Positions 42,270 to 51,307 of a stretch of DNA of 64,000 nucleotides are shown here, piece after piece. The stretch lies in the NCBI GenBank assembly GCA_030649935.1, contig JAUSFN010000022.1, forward strand, positions 61,319 to 125,318, in the 5' to 3' direction. The position numbers and the translations under genes were made by a program. The DNA comes from Candidatus Planktophila sp. (lineage in GTDB: Bacteria; Actinomycetota; Actinomycetes; Nanopelagicales; Nanopelagicaceae). Numbering within the stretch: position 1 is the first letter of the stretch; each line of letters starts with the position of its first letter. The notes under the pieces are model-generated. The model made no database searches. It worked only from the letters and a program-made list of their open reading frames with translations, and had not been told where the DNA came from.

Positions 42270-44788
42270 TAGGCCATGATCCTTTCATTTGAAGGATCAA
42301 AGACCGATGTTGCACCTACTTCAGCAACTGAACATGGATAATGCTCACCCAAATACTCAACCAGGAATTTATTGCCGGCGACGGCCAACTCTGTTGGTAG
42401 GTATGACATCAAGATGTGCTTGCCTAGTGAAGGGGCAGATCCCGCACTTGTAACATACGAGCGGCGACCATGCGAATCTATAATTGGTTGCTTATCAAGA
42501 GTAAGAATTGGTTCGTTACCCATCATGTATCTCTTTTCACCAGCCGATGATGTGTGATCATCAACAAAAAGTGTGCAGAGCATTGCGATTGGTTTTTCAC
42601 CTCGATGCTTAACGTGGGCTTCCTTACCGATGAAATCAGCCTCTTTTAGCTTAGGTGGGGTCATTCCAGCCTCTACAACCGTGTATTCGGTTTCAAGTTC
42701 AGGACCATATGCGCGGTAACACTTTTCTAACCGGCCAGTAGTGCCATAAACGCCAATACCGACTGGAATCATCTCGTGGTCTCTACCACTATCCCACAAC
42801 ATTTCCCACAATTTAGCGCCTTGTTCGATTGGAATGTAGAACTCCCACCCAAGATCGCCCACATATGAGATGCGAGATGCTAAAACGCGAAGTGGTCCAA
42901 TTTCAATAACTTTGCAGGTACTGAACTTAAATGAATCTTTCCCCATGTCGCTCTTTGTAACTGCTTGAATTATTTCGCGCGCTTTAGGTCCCCAGACTCC
43001 GATAGTTGTGTATGAAGAAGTTAAGTCAAAAATCTGTGCCGAACCATCGGCCGGTAACAAGTCGCTAAACCACTTCTTATCTGCCATTCCATGAGCGCCA
43101 CCAGTCACAACACGGAAGTGATTGGTATCAAGTCGCATAATTGTTAAATCTGATTTGAACCCCCCATTTGGTCCAAGGACTGGTGTGTAAACAACTCGAC
43201 CAATGGCGACATCCATCTGTCGTAGCGCCGCCTGTTGCACCACTGCTAGTGCGCTTGGTCCAGTTACATCAAAAATCGTAAAGGCTGATAGATCAACAAT
43301 TCCTGCGGTTTCACGCATTTGTAAGTGCTCGGCATTGATTATTGGTGACCACCAACGCGACTCCCACTCGGAAGTACGTGGCATTACATTCTCGCCAAAT
43401 TTTTCAACGAGATGCTTATTTGACTCATACCAAAATGGTCTTTCCCAGCCAGCGGTCTCATAAAAAACTGCGCCAAGATTCTTCTCCGCCACATAAAATG
43501 GCGAGAGGCGCACATTGCGGTTCGATGCATACTGTTCAAGTGGATGAACAATTCCATACGTTTTATTAAAACTTTCATCAACTCGAGCTTTAATATGGAA
43601 CTCAGCTTTTTGGTGATCATGAAAACGTGCGATGTTTGAGGAGTGAAGATCAATCTCTGAATCTCCAAGAATCATCCATTCGGCTACAGATTTAGCTGTA
43701 CCAGGTCCTTCTTTAATCCATACCGCTGCTACCGACCACAAACCTTTTACCTCTGGAGTTTCGCCGAGAATCGGCATCCCATCAGGTGTGTACGAAAGAA
43801 TTCCGTTGATTGCATATTTTTCACGCACATTTTCATCGCCAACAATTGATGGCATTAATTCAAAGGCGTGTTCATCTTGGATATCAAAGTCAGCTTGGGT
43901 AAAAGCAAACTCAGTTGGTGAAAGTGCTGCCGTTGCATTTGACGGCAGATCCTCTGGTGTATAAAGAATTGGGCGGTGAGCATAAGATCCAATCTCTAAC
44001 CCTGTTCCATGTTGGCGTTCGTACATAAAGACATCCATATCGCGCACGATTGGCCACTCGATATCACCTTTTGCATCCTTAAAAAATGGAACGGGTCCAA
44101 TGTCCTTCATTTGGTGCACCGCTGGCGTCAAGGGAATATGTGCACCTGCCATCGCAGCAAGTTTAGGAGACCAGCAGCCAGCTGCAATAACAACATAATC
44201 TGCCGCGATTGTGCCTTGATCGGTAACGACGCCAGTGACATGGCCATTTTCAACAGTAATATCTAGAACTTCGATATTGGCAAAAGAGAGGGCAGCACCG
44301 ATTTCAATTGCACGCTCACGCATTAAGGTTCCAGTGCGAAGTGAGTCAACTACACCAACGGACGGCTGATAGTAGCCACCCACAATGACGCTCTCGTCAA
44401 TGAATGGAACCAAAGTTTTAACCTCTGCGGGCGTAAGAATTTGACCACCATCAATTCCCCAAGACTTTGCTGACGTTATACGACGTGCTAACTCTTGCAT
44501 TCGCTCCGGAGTGCGAGCAACTTCAATGCCGCCGGTTTCGGTAAATGTTCCCCACTCTTTATATTGGCGCATACTCTCTGCTGTAATTGCCGTCATCTCT
44601 TTAGAGTGATCGACAGGAAAAATAAAGTTTGAGGCGTGCCCAGTTGAGCCGCCAGGGTTAGGCAATGGCCCTTTATCAATCTGAACAATTTCTTTCCAAC
44701 CCAATTTCGCTAAGTGATACACCATTCCATTGCCGACAATACCTGCGCCGATCACGACGCACTTTGCTTTTTCAGGTAACTTACTCAT
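42269..44788 (-). CDS. dimethylglycine/sarcosine dehydrogenase (FAD plus GcvT domains)
   Basis: An 839-residue enzyme. The N-terminal FAD domain starts CVVIGAGIVGNGMVYHLAK and has the covalent-flavin region GGSTGHASNFIFP, where the His could bind FAD. The middle joins a FAO_M domain, and the C-terminal third is an aminomethyltransferase (GcvT) domain that captures formaldehyde on THF as methylene-THF. Dimethylglycine, from the MtgB-like step, is the likely substrate; sarcosine is possible and one protein may not cover both. ATG 44788 follows GAGGA and fits the family N-terminus; the frame is open 42 codons upstream. ETF genes follow at once. Confidence 0.9.
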   Translation of the reverse strand: MSKLPEKAKCVVIGAGIVGNGMVYHLAKLGWKEIVQIDKGPLPNPGGSTGHASNFIFPVDHSKEMTAITAESMRQYKEWGTFTETGGIEVARTPERMQELARRITSAKSWGIDGGQILTPAEVKTLVPFIDESVIVGGYYQPSVGVVDSLRTGTLMRERAIEIGAALSFANIEVLDITVENGHVTGVVTDQGTIAADYVVIAAGCWSPKLAAMAGAHIPLTPAVHQMKDIGPVPFFKDAKGDIEWPIVRDMDVFMYERQHGTGLEIGSYAHRPILYTPEDLPSNATAALSPTEFAFTQADFDIQDEHAFELMPSIVGDENVREKYAINGILSYTPDGMPILGETPEVKGLWSVAAVWIKEGPGTAKSVAEWMILGDSEIDLHSSNIARFHDHQKAEFHIKARVDESFNKTYGIVHPLEQYASNRNVRLSPFYVAEKNLGAVFYETAGWERPFWYESNKHLVEKFGENVMPRTSEWESRWWSPIINAEHLQMRETAGIVDLSAFTIFDVTGPSALAVVQQAALRQMDVAIGRVVYTPVLGPNGGFKSDLTIMRLDTNHFRVVTGGAHGMADKKWFSDLLPADGSAQIFDLTSSYTTIGVWGPKAREIIQAVTKSDMGKDSFKFSTCKVIEIGPLRVLASRISYVGDLGWEFYIPIEQGAKLWEMLWDSGRDHEMIPVGIGVYGTTGRLEKCYRAYGPELETEYTVVEAGMTPPKLKEADFIGKEAHVKHRGEKPIAMLCTLFVDDHTSSAGEKRYMMGNEPILTLDKQPIIDSHGRRSYVTSAGSAPSLGKHILMSYLPTELAVAGNKFLVEYLGEHYPCSVAEVGATSVFDPSNERIMA

Positions 44789-44819
44789 AGCGTTTATCCT
44801 CGTTCTTTTAAGTGGTGGG

Positions 44820-45482
44820 TTATAAAGATTTACGTATAGATGCTTCAAAACCTTCAACGTGATCGCGCATTGCCTTGCCTGCCGCACTCGCATCAGCACT
44901 TGCAATCGCTTCAAGAAGTGCGCGATGTTCGATTATCGCTTCTGTTAAACCAGTAACGCGATCCAAAGCTAAAAACCAGATACGTAGAGCGTGTGCATAG
45001 TAGTTATCGAGCGCCGCTGCCAAGAATTTATTGTGAGTGCATTGATAGATATGGTGATGAATGCGTTGATCTAATCCGATTAAAGTCGCCATATTTACAT
45101 CGCCTTTTATAGCATTAATTTCGGTGATGAGAGCTGTAGTAATTGCATGATCTGCTAACGTTGAGCGCTCTGCGGCAAGTTCGGCCGCTTTAATCTCAAG
45201 TACCGCGCGAATTTCAGAGAGCGCTGAGAGATTTTGTACATCTACGCTTGAGACAAACATTCCGCGGCGAGGATAAACCTCCACCAATTTTTCATTAGCT
45301 AGGGATCGAAGGGCCTCACGAATCGGCGTACGACCAAAGCCGAGTTTGGCCATTAACCCACTCTCACTCAGTAGTGATCCTGGAACTAACTCCAATGTGA
45401 TAATCATCGAGCGTATTCGGCTATAGGCCTCGTCTGAGAGCGAACCGCTCTCTCTGGAGAGGATATGAATGGCCTGGCTCAT
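44820..45482 (-). CDS. GntR-family (FCD) transcriptional regulator
   Basis: A 220-residue regulator of the FadR/FCD branch. The winged helix holds SESGLMAKLGFGRTPIREAL and the FCD domain has the metal-binding residues spread over EIRAVLEIKAAELAA, LDQRIHHHIY and EHRALLEAI. It leads the dehydrogenase-ETF-Fhs-FDH operon, which begins 31 nt later. It is likely to respond to dimethylglycine, sarcosine or a related acid. The ATG lies 7 nt after TATCAT. Confidence 0.9.
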   Translation of the reverse strand: MSQAIHILSRESGSLSDEAYSRIRSMIITLELVPGSLLSESGLMAKLGFGRTPIREALRSLANEKLVEVYPRRGMFVSSVDVQNLSALSEIRAVLEIKAAELAAERSTLADHAITTALITEINAIKGDVNMATLIGLDQRIHHHIYQCTHNKFLAAALDNYYAHALRIWFLALDRVTGLTEAIIEHRALLEAIASADASAAGKAMRDHVEGFEASIRKSL

Positions 45483-45500
45483 AGAGTTGATGATATATCA
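45483..45500 (-). promoter_or_regulatory. promoter and possible operator of the gntR-led operon
   Basis: Minus-strand TATCAT (45495-45490), then CAACTCT, then ATG at 45482. A 10-bp palindrome TGATATATCA (45491-45500) overlaps this -10 box and is a candidate GntR site. Confidence 0.45.
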
Positions 45501-45531
45501 GTCATATACAGATTGATACACCAGTTCTGGT

Positions 45532-46266
45532 TTATCCCAGATAATACTTATTAAATAGCCAGGCTGAGGCTCCAAAACCTACGGTAAGAATCAAGGCGCG
45601 ATAGACAAGGACAGGCATGCGGGCGGCCCAATGACCACCAAATGTGCCCCCAATGCTTGCACCTAAAACGAGGGCAAGGACGAAGGACCATTCCGCCCGG
45701 CCGCTAAAGATATAGATGATGTTAGATATCAGTGAGGTCCATCCGACGATGAGGTTCTTCGCTGTATTTAAGCTCTTGGGATCACGGCGGATATCACGAG
45801 CCAGGACGGCGATAACTATGACTCCCTGGCCAGGGCCAAAGTAACCGCAGTACAGCCCACTTCCGAACAATCCAATTTTTTCAACCTGCCCGTGCCGTGC
45901 ACCTCGATCGGGTTTAGCCTTGATTAAAAATGAAAGACTCGCAAAAAGGAGTAGAAAAGGCACCATCTTTTCAAAAACCCCTGGTGGAACGGTCAATAAG
46001 GCCACTGCTCCGATGGCTGAACCGGTAATTGAAATGAGAATCAAGGTTTTGTACTGCTGAAAATAGGCTCGCATCTGATGTCGCACGGCAATGAGTGCAA
46101 AGAAGTTTGCGGGAGTAACACCTAAGGCGTTTGTAATTGCCGCGCTCACAGGTGACATTCCGGTTGCAAGTAATACTGGATATGAGATGACCGATGCTCC
46201 GCCTGCCATTCCATTTATTCCGCCGACTAAAATACCGACTGCGAATATTAGGAAGTATTCAAGCAT
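45532..46266 (-). CDS. TauE/SafE-family membrane transporter
   Basis: A 244-residue protein with about eight membrane helices and two related halves, each starting with a glycine-rich segment (GGINGMAGGASVISYP and GLYCGYFGPGQGVIVIA). TauE/SafE members export small anions such as sulfite, sulfoacetate or organic acids. Formate or a sulfur compound are possible loads here; nothing proves it. ATG 46266 follows TATGGT by 6 nt. It is divergent from moaD with only 22 nt between. Confidence 0.8.
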   Translation of the reverse strand: MLEYFLIFAVGILVGGINGMAGGASVISYPVLLATGMSPVSAAITNALGVTPANFFALIAVRHQMRAYFQQYKTLILISITGSAIGAVALLTVPPGVFEKMVPFLLLFASLSFLIKAKPDRGARHGQVEKIGLFGSGLYCGYFGPGQGVIVIAVLARDIRRDPKSLNTAKNLIVGWTSLISNIIYIFSGRAEWSFVLALVLGASIGGTFGGHWAARMPVLVYRALILTVGFGASAWLFNKYYLG

Positions 46267-46288
46267 GGCATAACCATACAATGGTGAA
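46267..46288. promoter_or_regulatory. 22-nt divergent promoter of tauE-like gene and moaD
   Basis: TATGGT (minus, 46278-46273) stands 6 nt before ATG 46266, and TACAAT (plus, 46277-46282) 6 nt before ATG 46289. The two -10 boxes overlap by 2 bp within a small ACCAT/ATGGT palindrome. Both messages would be leaderless. Confidence 0.55.
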
Positions 46289-46534
46289 ATGGATAATGGG
46301 GTAGAAATTAGATTCTTTGCTGCCGCTCGCGCTGCTGCAGGTGTCGATCAGATGTATTGCCCTAGTGCGCAATTTCAAGAGATTATTAGCGAAATCTGTC
46401 GAACCCGACCGGCTCTGGCCCACGTAATTGCACAGTGCAGTTTCTTACTTGATTCAGTGGCTGTACATGATCAAAATTTTGTTGTACATGATGGAAGTGT
46501 TATCGATGTGCTTCCACGTTTTGCTGGTGGTTAG
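46289..46534 (+). CDS. moaD: molybdopterin synthase small subunit
   Basis: An 81-residue ubiquitin-like protein ending in PRFAGG; the terminal Gly-Gly is the thiocarboxylated end that supplies sulfur for molybdopterin. The N-terminal EIRFFAAARAAAGVDQ fits MoaD. The activating enzyme MoeB is not in the window. It meets its partner moaE tail to tail with no base between. Confidence 0.85.
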   Translation: MDNGVEIRFFAAARAAAGVDQMYCPSAQFQEIISEICRTRPALAHVIAQCSFLLDSVAVHDQNFVVHDGSVIDVLPRFAGG

Positions 46535-46957
46535 CTAGGCCGTATTGACCCACTCATCGCTTCCATCGGTAAAGCGTTGATGCTTCCAGATGGGCAATTT
46601 GGCTTTAATCTCATCTACTAAGGCCGAGCAGGTTTCAAAAGCTGCTTCTCGATGTTCAGCTGAAACTGCAACGCCAAAAGCTGTTTCTCCAATTGCTATC
46701 TCCCCATATCTATGCGAAAGCGCTACTTTCACGACATCGCGCCCATTAAGCAAAGCAGTTGTAATGAATGCAATCTGCTCATGTGCAGTTGGATGAATCT
46801 CATATGTCAACGATAAGACTTCTTTGCCTCCATCATGGGTTCGCACGTCTCCGCTGAAAACTACTACTGCGCCGGCGCGATTATCTCTAACCAGTGCGGC
46901 GAGCTGCTCAATTACAATTACTTGTGTCGTGACATCTGCGCGCATGACCTCTGACAT
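46535..46957 (-). CDS. moaE: molybdopterin synthase large subunit
   Basis: A 140-residue subunit that turns cPMP into molybdopterin with MoaD. GAVVVFSGDVRTHDGGKEV, LTYEIHPTAHEQI, SHRYGEIAIGE and the catalytic lysine block PIWKHQRFTDG are all present. It ends a mobA-moeA-moaC-mogA-moaE operon, sharing one base with mogA. Confidence 0.93.
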   Translation of the reverse strand: MSEVMRADVTTQVIVIEQLAALVRDNRAGAVVVFSGDVRTHDGGKEVLSLTYEIHPTAHEQIAFITTALLNGRDVVKVALSHRYGEIAIGETAFGVAVSAEHREAAFETCSALVDEIKAKLPIWKHQRFTDGSDEWVNTA

Positions 46958-47436
46958 CAGTGGTCTTTACCTTCGAGTTGATCCAATATGTGTGCTGCTA
47001 ACCGCTCAATTATCACTAAGCCATCACGTACGGCACCTGGCGAGCCTGGCAGATTTATTATCAGTGATGTGCCATTTGTTCCAGTTAATCCTCGTGTTAA
47101 ATCAGATGTTGGCGTTTTTTCTCTAGAGTATGCCCGCATAGCTTCGGCAAAACCCGGAATAGATTTTTCAATGAATGCCGCAGTAGCCTCCGGAGTTACA
47201 TCCATCGGTGAAACACCAGTGCCGCCAGTTGTAACGATCAATCTAACCGTGCTCGATAGTGCTTTGGAAATCTCTGCCGAAATAGCCTCAACATCATCGC
47301 GCACTACAACTGGAGCACTCACGTCATATCCGAGTTCTTCTAAGCCCGCTCGAAGCAATTCACCACTTGTATCTGAGTACATACCGCGCGATGCGCGGTC
47401 ACTAGCGGTAATTACACATGCACTTCGCTTGCTCAC
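46957..47436 (-). CDS. mogA: molybdopterin adenylyltransferase
   Basis: A 159-residue MogA/MoaB protein that adenylylates molybdopterin. The binding motifs are LIVTTGGTGVSPMDVTPEAT and INLPGSPGAVRDGL. The start is GTG, overlapping the moaC stop as GTGA. MogA and MoaB cannot be told apart by eye. Confidence 0.9.
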   Translation of the reverse strand: MSKRSACVITASDRASRGMYSDTSGELLRAGLEELGYDVSAPVVVRDDVEAISAEISKALSSTVRLIVTTGGTGVSPMDVTPEATAAFIEKSIPGFAEAMRAYSREKTPTSDLTRGLTGTNGTSLIINLPGSPGAVRDGLVIIERLAAHILDQLEGKDH

Positions 47437-47906
47437 GTGCGCGACCAGTCACCGTTCTTACCACCAGATTTTGAATCAATCTGTATATCGGTAATACTCG
47501 CAGCAGGGTCTAAAGCTTTAACCATGTCGATGATAGTCAGGGCTGCAACGCTAACTGCAGTTAACGCCTCCATTTCTACACCTGTGCGATCTGATGTAAT
47601 CACACGAGCATTGATAGCCACACCAGTATCTGTAATTGATAAGTCAATAGTTATTGAATTTATTGCAATTGGATGAGTGAGCGGAATCAACTCGCTCGTC
47701 TTCTTGGCAGCCATAATGCCGGCAATTCGTGCCGTTGATAGAACATCGCCTTTAGGGGTTGTGCCATCTCGCAATAATGAGACAACGTGGGATGAGAGAT
47801 TGACATTTGCTGATGTATCGGCGATTCGAACCGAGATTTCGCGACCGGTAACATCGACCATATTCGCCTCACCGGCCGAATTTAAGTGGGTTAAACCATC
47901 GCTCAT
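47433..47906 (-). CDS. moaC: cyclic pyranopterin monophosphate synthase
   Basis: A 157-residue enzyme that makes cPMP with MoaA. MVDVTGREISVRIA, PLTHPIAINS and VEMEALTAVSVAALTIIDM, with the KSGGK end, are diagnostic. MoaA is missing in the window. Minus-strand TAGAGT lies 7 nt upstream of the ATG inside a 12-bp palindrome (47907-47918), so moaC may have its own promoter as well as reading from moeA. Confidence 0.95.
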   Translation of the reverse strand: MSDGLTHLNSAGEANMVDVTGREISVRIADTSANVNLSSHVVSLLRDGTTPKGDVLSTARIAGIMAAKKTSELIPLTHPIAINSITIDLSITDTGVAINARVITSDRTGVEMEALTAVSVAALTIIDMVKALDPAASITDIQIDSKSGGKNGDWSRT

Positions 47907-47918
47907 AGAGTTAACTCT
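47907..47918. promoter_or_regulatory. 12-bp perfect palindrome with -10 box before moaC
   Basis: AGAGTTAACTCT is self-complementary and lies directly before the moaC ATG. The -10-like TAGAGT (minus, 47919-47914) overlaps it. It could be an operator for the lower half of the cofactor operon or a chance sequence. Confidence 0.4.
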
Positions 47919-47924
47919 AATTCC

Positions 47925-49085
47925 TTAAGGCAGCGATAGCCAACGGACAGATTCGCCTGCAGAAGTTACCTCTTTAGTAACGACAGCAAATCCAGTTGCA
48001 TGGGCTAAACCCCGTAACATTGCCGATCCTAAATATTGGCCGACTTCAAACTGCCCATCGACAATATTTCCAATAATAAGTCGAGTGAAATCTGCTGGAG
48101 CTGTTAACTCGCTTCGGGTTAAAACCGTAGGAAGTTCGCTCCCAGATCGACCCAGCATTGATGCAATTACTGGAGCGCCTAATGAGATTAATGCCACGAC
48201 CGCTGACTGTGGATTACCGGGCAATCCTAATAGTGCGCATTTATTGTGGCGTGCTAAGAGCATTGGGTGGCCCGGACGAACGGCAACAGTATCGATAAGA
48301 ATCTGCGCATCGATGTGTACAAGTGCATCATGGAGAAAATCTCTTGGACCGTGGGCTGTTCCACCTGTAGTAATGACGATATCGCCATTAGCGCAACCAT
48401 CATTAATCGCTTGAATCACCAGTGAAATCTCATCGGAGATAAATTTCGTACTTACAACTTCGCAGCCCAATTTTTCTAACCAGCCTGGGAGTTGTGGACC
48501 TAATGCATCACGTACTAATCCATCACTTGGTACACCCGCTAATTGAATTTCATCTCCAAAGAGAACAAGTGCCACTCGGGGTTTACGTGTAACCCATATT
48601 TGATCTAAACCTGCGGCAGAGAGCAAACCTAGACTGCCTGGGTTTAGCTCGGTTCCAGCAACTGCCAAAACATCCCCGGCTTTACACTCATGAGCGGCAG
48701 GTCGAATATCTTGATTTTCAAAAACATCGCCCTCCACAATATTTTCACTTACTGTAGCGACTTCCCATCGGATAATTCCACGTGTGCCTGTTGGAATAAC
48801 TGCGCCTGTGGCAATTCCAACTGCATAACCTTCAGCTAACTCTCCTTTCATTGGAAGACCCGCTTTAACTTCGCCAATAATTCTCCAAGGTCCAATTCCG
48901 GCAACGGCATATCCATCCATCGCAGACGTTGCATACGTTGGTAAATCACAGAGTGCTTGTACGTCACGAGACAGCGTCCTGCCGACACCATCTTTAACCT
49001 CGATTAGTTCATCAGGTAAAGATGTAAAAGATTGTGTTGCGATACTGCGTGCGATATCCCAACTTCCCTCAATGAGTGCGCTCAT
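47925..49085 (-). CDS. moeA: molybdopterin molybdenumtransferase
   Basis: A 386-residue enzyme that inserts molybdate into adenylylated molybdopterin. SAMDGYAVAG near the N-terminus, ATGAVIPTGTRGIIRWE, TTGGTAHGPRDFL and LLGLPGNPQSAVVAL are MoeA signatures. It follows mobA by 2 nt. Confidence 0.93.
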   Translation of the reverse strand: MSALIEGSWDIARSIATQSFTSLPDELIEVKDGVGRTLSRDVQALCDLPTYATSAMDGYAVAGIGPWRIIGEVKAGLPMKGELAEGYAVGIATGAVIPTGTRGIIRWEVATVSENIVEGDVFENQDIRPAAHECKAGDVLAVAGTELNPGSLGLLSAAGLDQIWVTRKPRVALVLFGDEIQLAGVPSDGLVRDALGPQLPGWLEKLGCEVVSTKFISDEISLVIQAINDGCANGDIVITTGGTAHGPRDFLHDALVHIDAQILIDTVAVRPGHPMLLARHNKCALLGLPGNPQSAVVALISLGAPVIASMLGRSGSELPTVLTRSELTAPADFTRLIIGNIVDGQFEVGQYLGSAMLRGLAHATGFAVVTKEVTSAGESVRWLSLP

Positions 49086-49087
49086 AT

Positions 49088-49684
49088 CTACAGACCATCC
49101 TTCATGTGTGAGGCAAAAGCGATGGCACGTTCGAGATCTTCGGTCGTATCGATGTCACTGAAGGCTAGTGCAACCTCTTTACTCATTTCAATTTCGCGGA
49201 TGTGCAGATGCGAAAGCATTGTCTGCATTGATTGCCCATGAGCATTACCCATCAGAGACAATGCCCGCTCCACTGCTTCGACACGATAAATAGCCGCGAG
49301 TGATTGCTTAAATCCTTCTGCATCAGCATATATGACGGCATCATCATGCGGCTTCATTGACTCCATGAGATGGAGTGTTCGAGATAGTGCAAAGGGCATA
49401 TCCGTTGCAATAAGAACAACGATTTCGCTCGTACATAGTTCAAGACCGGCTTTGAATCCAGCAAGCGGTCCGCCACCGATGGGGTGCTCTTGCACGGTTC
49501 TATAATCTGCTTTAAGAATCATTGGATCTGGCCCAACTATTATTGTTTCGAACTCAGATGGAATCGACGCAAGAATTCTTTCAATTAAACTTACTCCACC
49601 AATTTTTGCTTGTGATTTATCAGAGCCGAAACGTTTGCTCGTGCCGCCCGTTAAGATTATGACGCTCGCGCTATTGGATTGCAT
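49088..49684 (-). CDS. mobA: molybdenum cofactor guanylyltransferase
   Basis: A 198-residue nucleotidyltransferase. LTGGTSKRFGSDKSQAKIGG is the GTP loop and EHPIGGGPLAGFKAGLE plus ATDMPF complete the site. It makes MGD, needed by bis-MGD enzymes such as the formate dehydrogenase here. ATG 49684 fits the family N-terminus and lies 6 nt after TATCCT; the frame is open 47 codons upstream into the divergent gene. Confidence 0.85.
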   Translation of the reverse strand: MQSNSASVIILTGGTSKRFGSDKSQAKIGGVSLIERILASIPSEFETIIVGPDPMILKADYRTVQEHPIGGGPLAGFKAGLELCTSEIVVLIATDMPFALSRTLHLMESMKPHDDAVIYADAEGFKQSLAAIYRVEAVERALSLMGNAHGQSMQTMLSHLHIREIEMSKEVALAFSDIDTTEDLERAIAFASHMKDGL

Positions 49685-49702
49685 ATGGCTAGGATACCGA
49701 CT
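49685..49702. promoter_or_regulatory. shared, nearly symmetric -10 region of mobA and the phosphoesterase gene
   Basis: The 7-mer TAGGATA (49690-49696) reads TAGGAT on plus, 7 nt before ATG 49703, and TATCCT on minus, 6 nt before ATG 49684. One sequence can serve both directions, giving two leaderless messages. Confidence 0.55.
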
Positions 49703-51307
49703 ATGGCTTTTGGACGGGGTGAGGCTAATGCCCTTGGTTGGCGCGATATTGTTGAACTTGCGCAGGAAGAACACACTGGTCACGCCTTTCCGAAAATAAG
49801 TACTCCCCTGCTTCTTATGCACCATCTATCTGATTTACATGTCTGCGATGCGCAATCACCAACGCGTCCTGAGTATTTAGATCGTTGGGCCGATCCCGAT
49901 AGCCCAATCCGTGAAAAAGTTGGAACAATCGGAACATATCGTCCACATTCAATGTTATCCCCGCATGTCGTGGAGGCGATGATTCAATCGCTCAATGCCA
50001 TTACATCAGGTCCACTGTCTGGCCATACAATAGATGCAGCAATTATCACTGGTGATACAACTGATAACGCGCAGTTAAATGAAGTAAGTTGGTATTTAGC
50101 GCTTTTAGATGGTTTAGATTTTAGGCCAGACTCTGGAAATTACGACGGTTATGAAGGCGTCATTGATGAGGGAGTTGAGAATTACGATCTACGATATTGG
50201 CATCCTCATGGGACTCCCCCTGGAAAAGAAGATGATGATGCTCGAGCCAAGTATGGCTATCCCGTTATCCCTAATCTATTGAACTCTTGCCGCAAACCCT
50301 TTAAAGCTACCGGGTTAAAATTTCCTTGGTTTGCAGTGCACGGAAATCACGATGCTCTTTTGCAAGGCACCGTTGCACCGGCACCGGCAATAAATAATGA
50401 GATGATCGGTAACAAGCGATACATTGGTTTACCTTCAGATGTAACTCTTGCCGATGTCCTTACCAGTTTTCAAGAGATTGGCCCCGCCAGTTATCCTGAT
50501 GCATTTGATGCTCCATACGTTGAAGTAAGTGCAGATATCGAAAGACGAGCAGTTGAGCGCGGTGAATTTGCAGCAATGCATTTGGCGTCACCAGGTTTAC
50601 CTGTAGGTCATGGATTCACGGCGGAAAATGTTGATAAGAAAAACATGTATTACTCAACACAGATCGGTAAAGTAAAACTAATAGTAATTGATAGTGTCAA
50701 TCACTTTGGTGGTTGGCAAGGCTCGCTAGATGTCGAACAGTTTGAGTGGTTGGAACATGAAGTTTCTCGCGCAGATAGGCCTGTGGTACTTGCCTCCCAT
50801 CATCCATTGAGCAAGATGTTTAATAGTTATGCACCGGTTGGTAAGCGTGTATGTGTTGAAGAGATTCAGGAGATGCTATTGAAATATCCGGGCGTTATCG
50901 CCTGGTTTGCCGGTCACGAACATCGCCACCACATTAAGTGGATTGGACCCGAAGAAGAAGTGCGTGGTTTCTGGCAGATCGAAACAGCCTCGCATGCTGA
51001 TTGGCCACAACAATCACGCACAGTTGAAATTGTTCAGGATGAGCTTGGAGATATTTACTGTGGGCTAACCGTTATCGATCATTTAGGAGGCACAGATTTT
51101 GGTGATGCGAACGAGCCAGTTGAGATTGCGGCACTGTCACGTGCGCTGAGTGCAAACATTTGGCAGAAGAGAACGGAATTAGGCGCAACCCACGACGTTA
51201 ATTGGTGGTGCGGGCGGCCAACAGATCGCAATGTTGTTCTAAAAATTAAAAGCGTTAAAATGAGCGATTTATTGATTTCTCAAACACATGTGTCGACCGT
51301 AAAATAA
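49703..51307 (+). CDS. metallophosphoesterase (PPA1498-type, actinobacterial)
   Basis: A 534-residue calcineurin-like phosphoesterase. Metal motifs are HHLSDLHVCD, ITGDTTDN, VHGNHD, LASHHPL and AGHEHRHH in the correct order. This long form, without a signal peptide, matches the actinobacterial family named after Propionibacterium PPA1498; the substrate is unknown. ATG 49703 is supported by TAGGAT 7 nt upstream; a start at 49685 is possible. The 3' end overlaps the convergent mgtC-like gene by 53 nt. Confidence 0.8.
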   Translation: MAFGRGEANALGWRDIVELAQEEHTGHAFPKISTPLLLMHHLSDLHVCDAQSPTRPEYLDRWADPDSPIREKVGTIGTYRPHSMLSPHVVEAMIQSLNAITSGPLSGHTIDAAIITGDTTDNAQLNEVSWYLALLDGLDFRPDSGNYDGYEGVIDEGVENYDLRYWHPHGTPPGKEDDDARAKYGYPVIPNLLNSCRKPFKATGLKFPWFAVHGNHDALLQGTVAPAPAINNEMIGNKRYIGLPSDVTLADVLTSFQEIGPASYPDAFDAPYVEVSADIERRAVERGEFAAMHLASPGLPVGHGFTAENVDKKNMYYSTQIGKVKLIVIDSVNHFGGWQGSLDVEQFEWLEHEVSRADRPVVLASHHPLSKMFNSYAPVGKRVCVEEIQEMLLKYPGVIAWFAGHEHRHHIKWIGPEEEVRGFWQIETASHADWPQQSRTVEIVQDELGDIYCGLTVIDHLGGTDFGDANEPVEIAALSRALSANIWQKRTELGATHDVNWWCGRPTDRNVVLKIKSVKMSDLLISQTHVSTVK

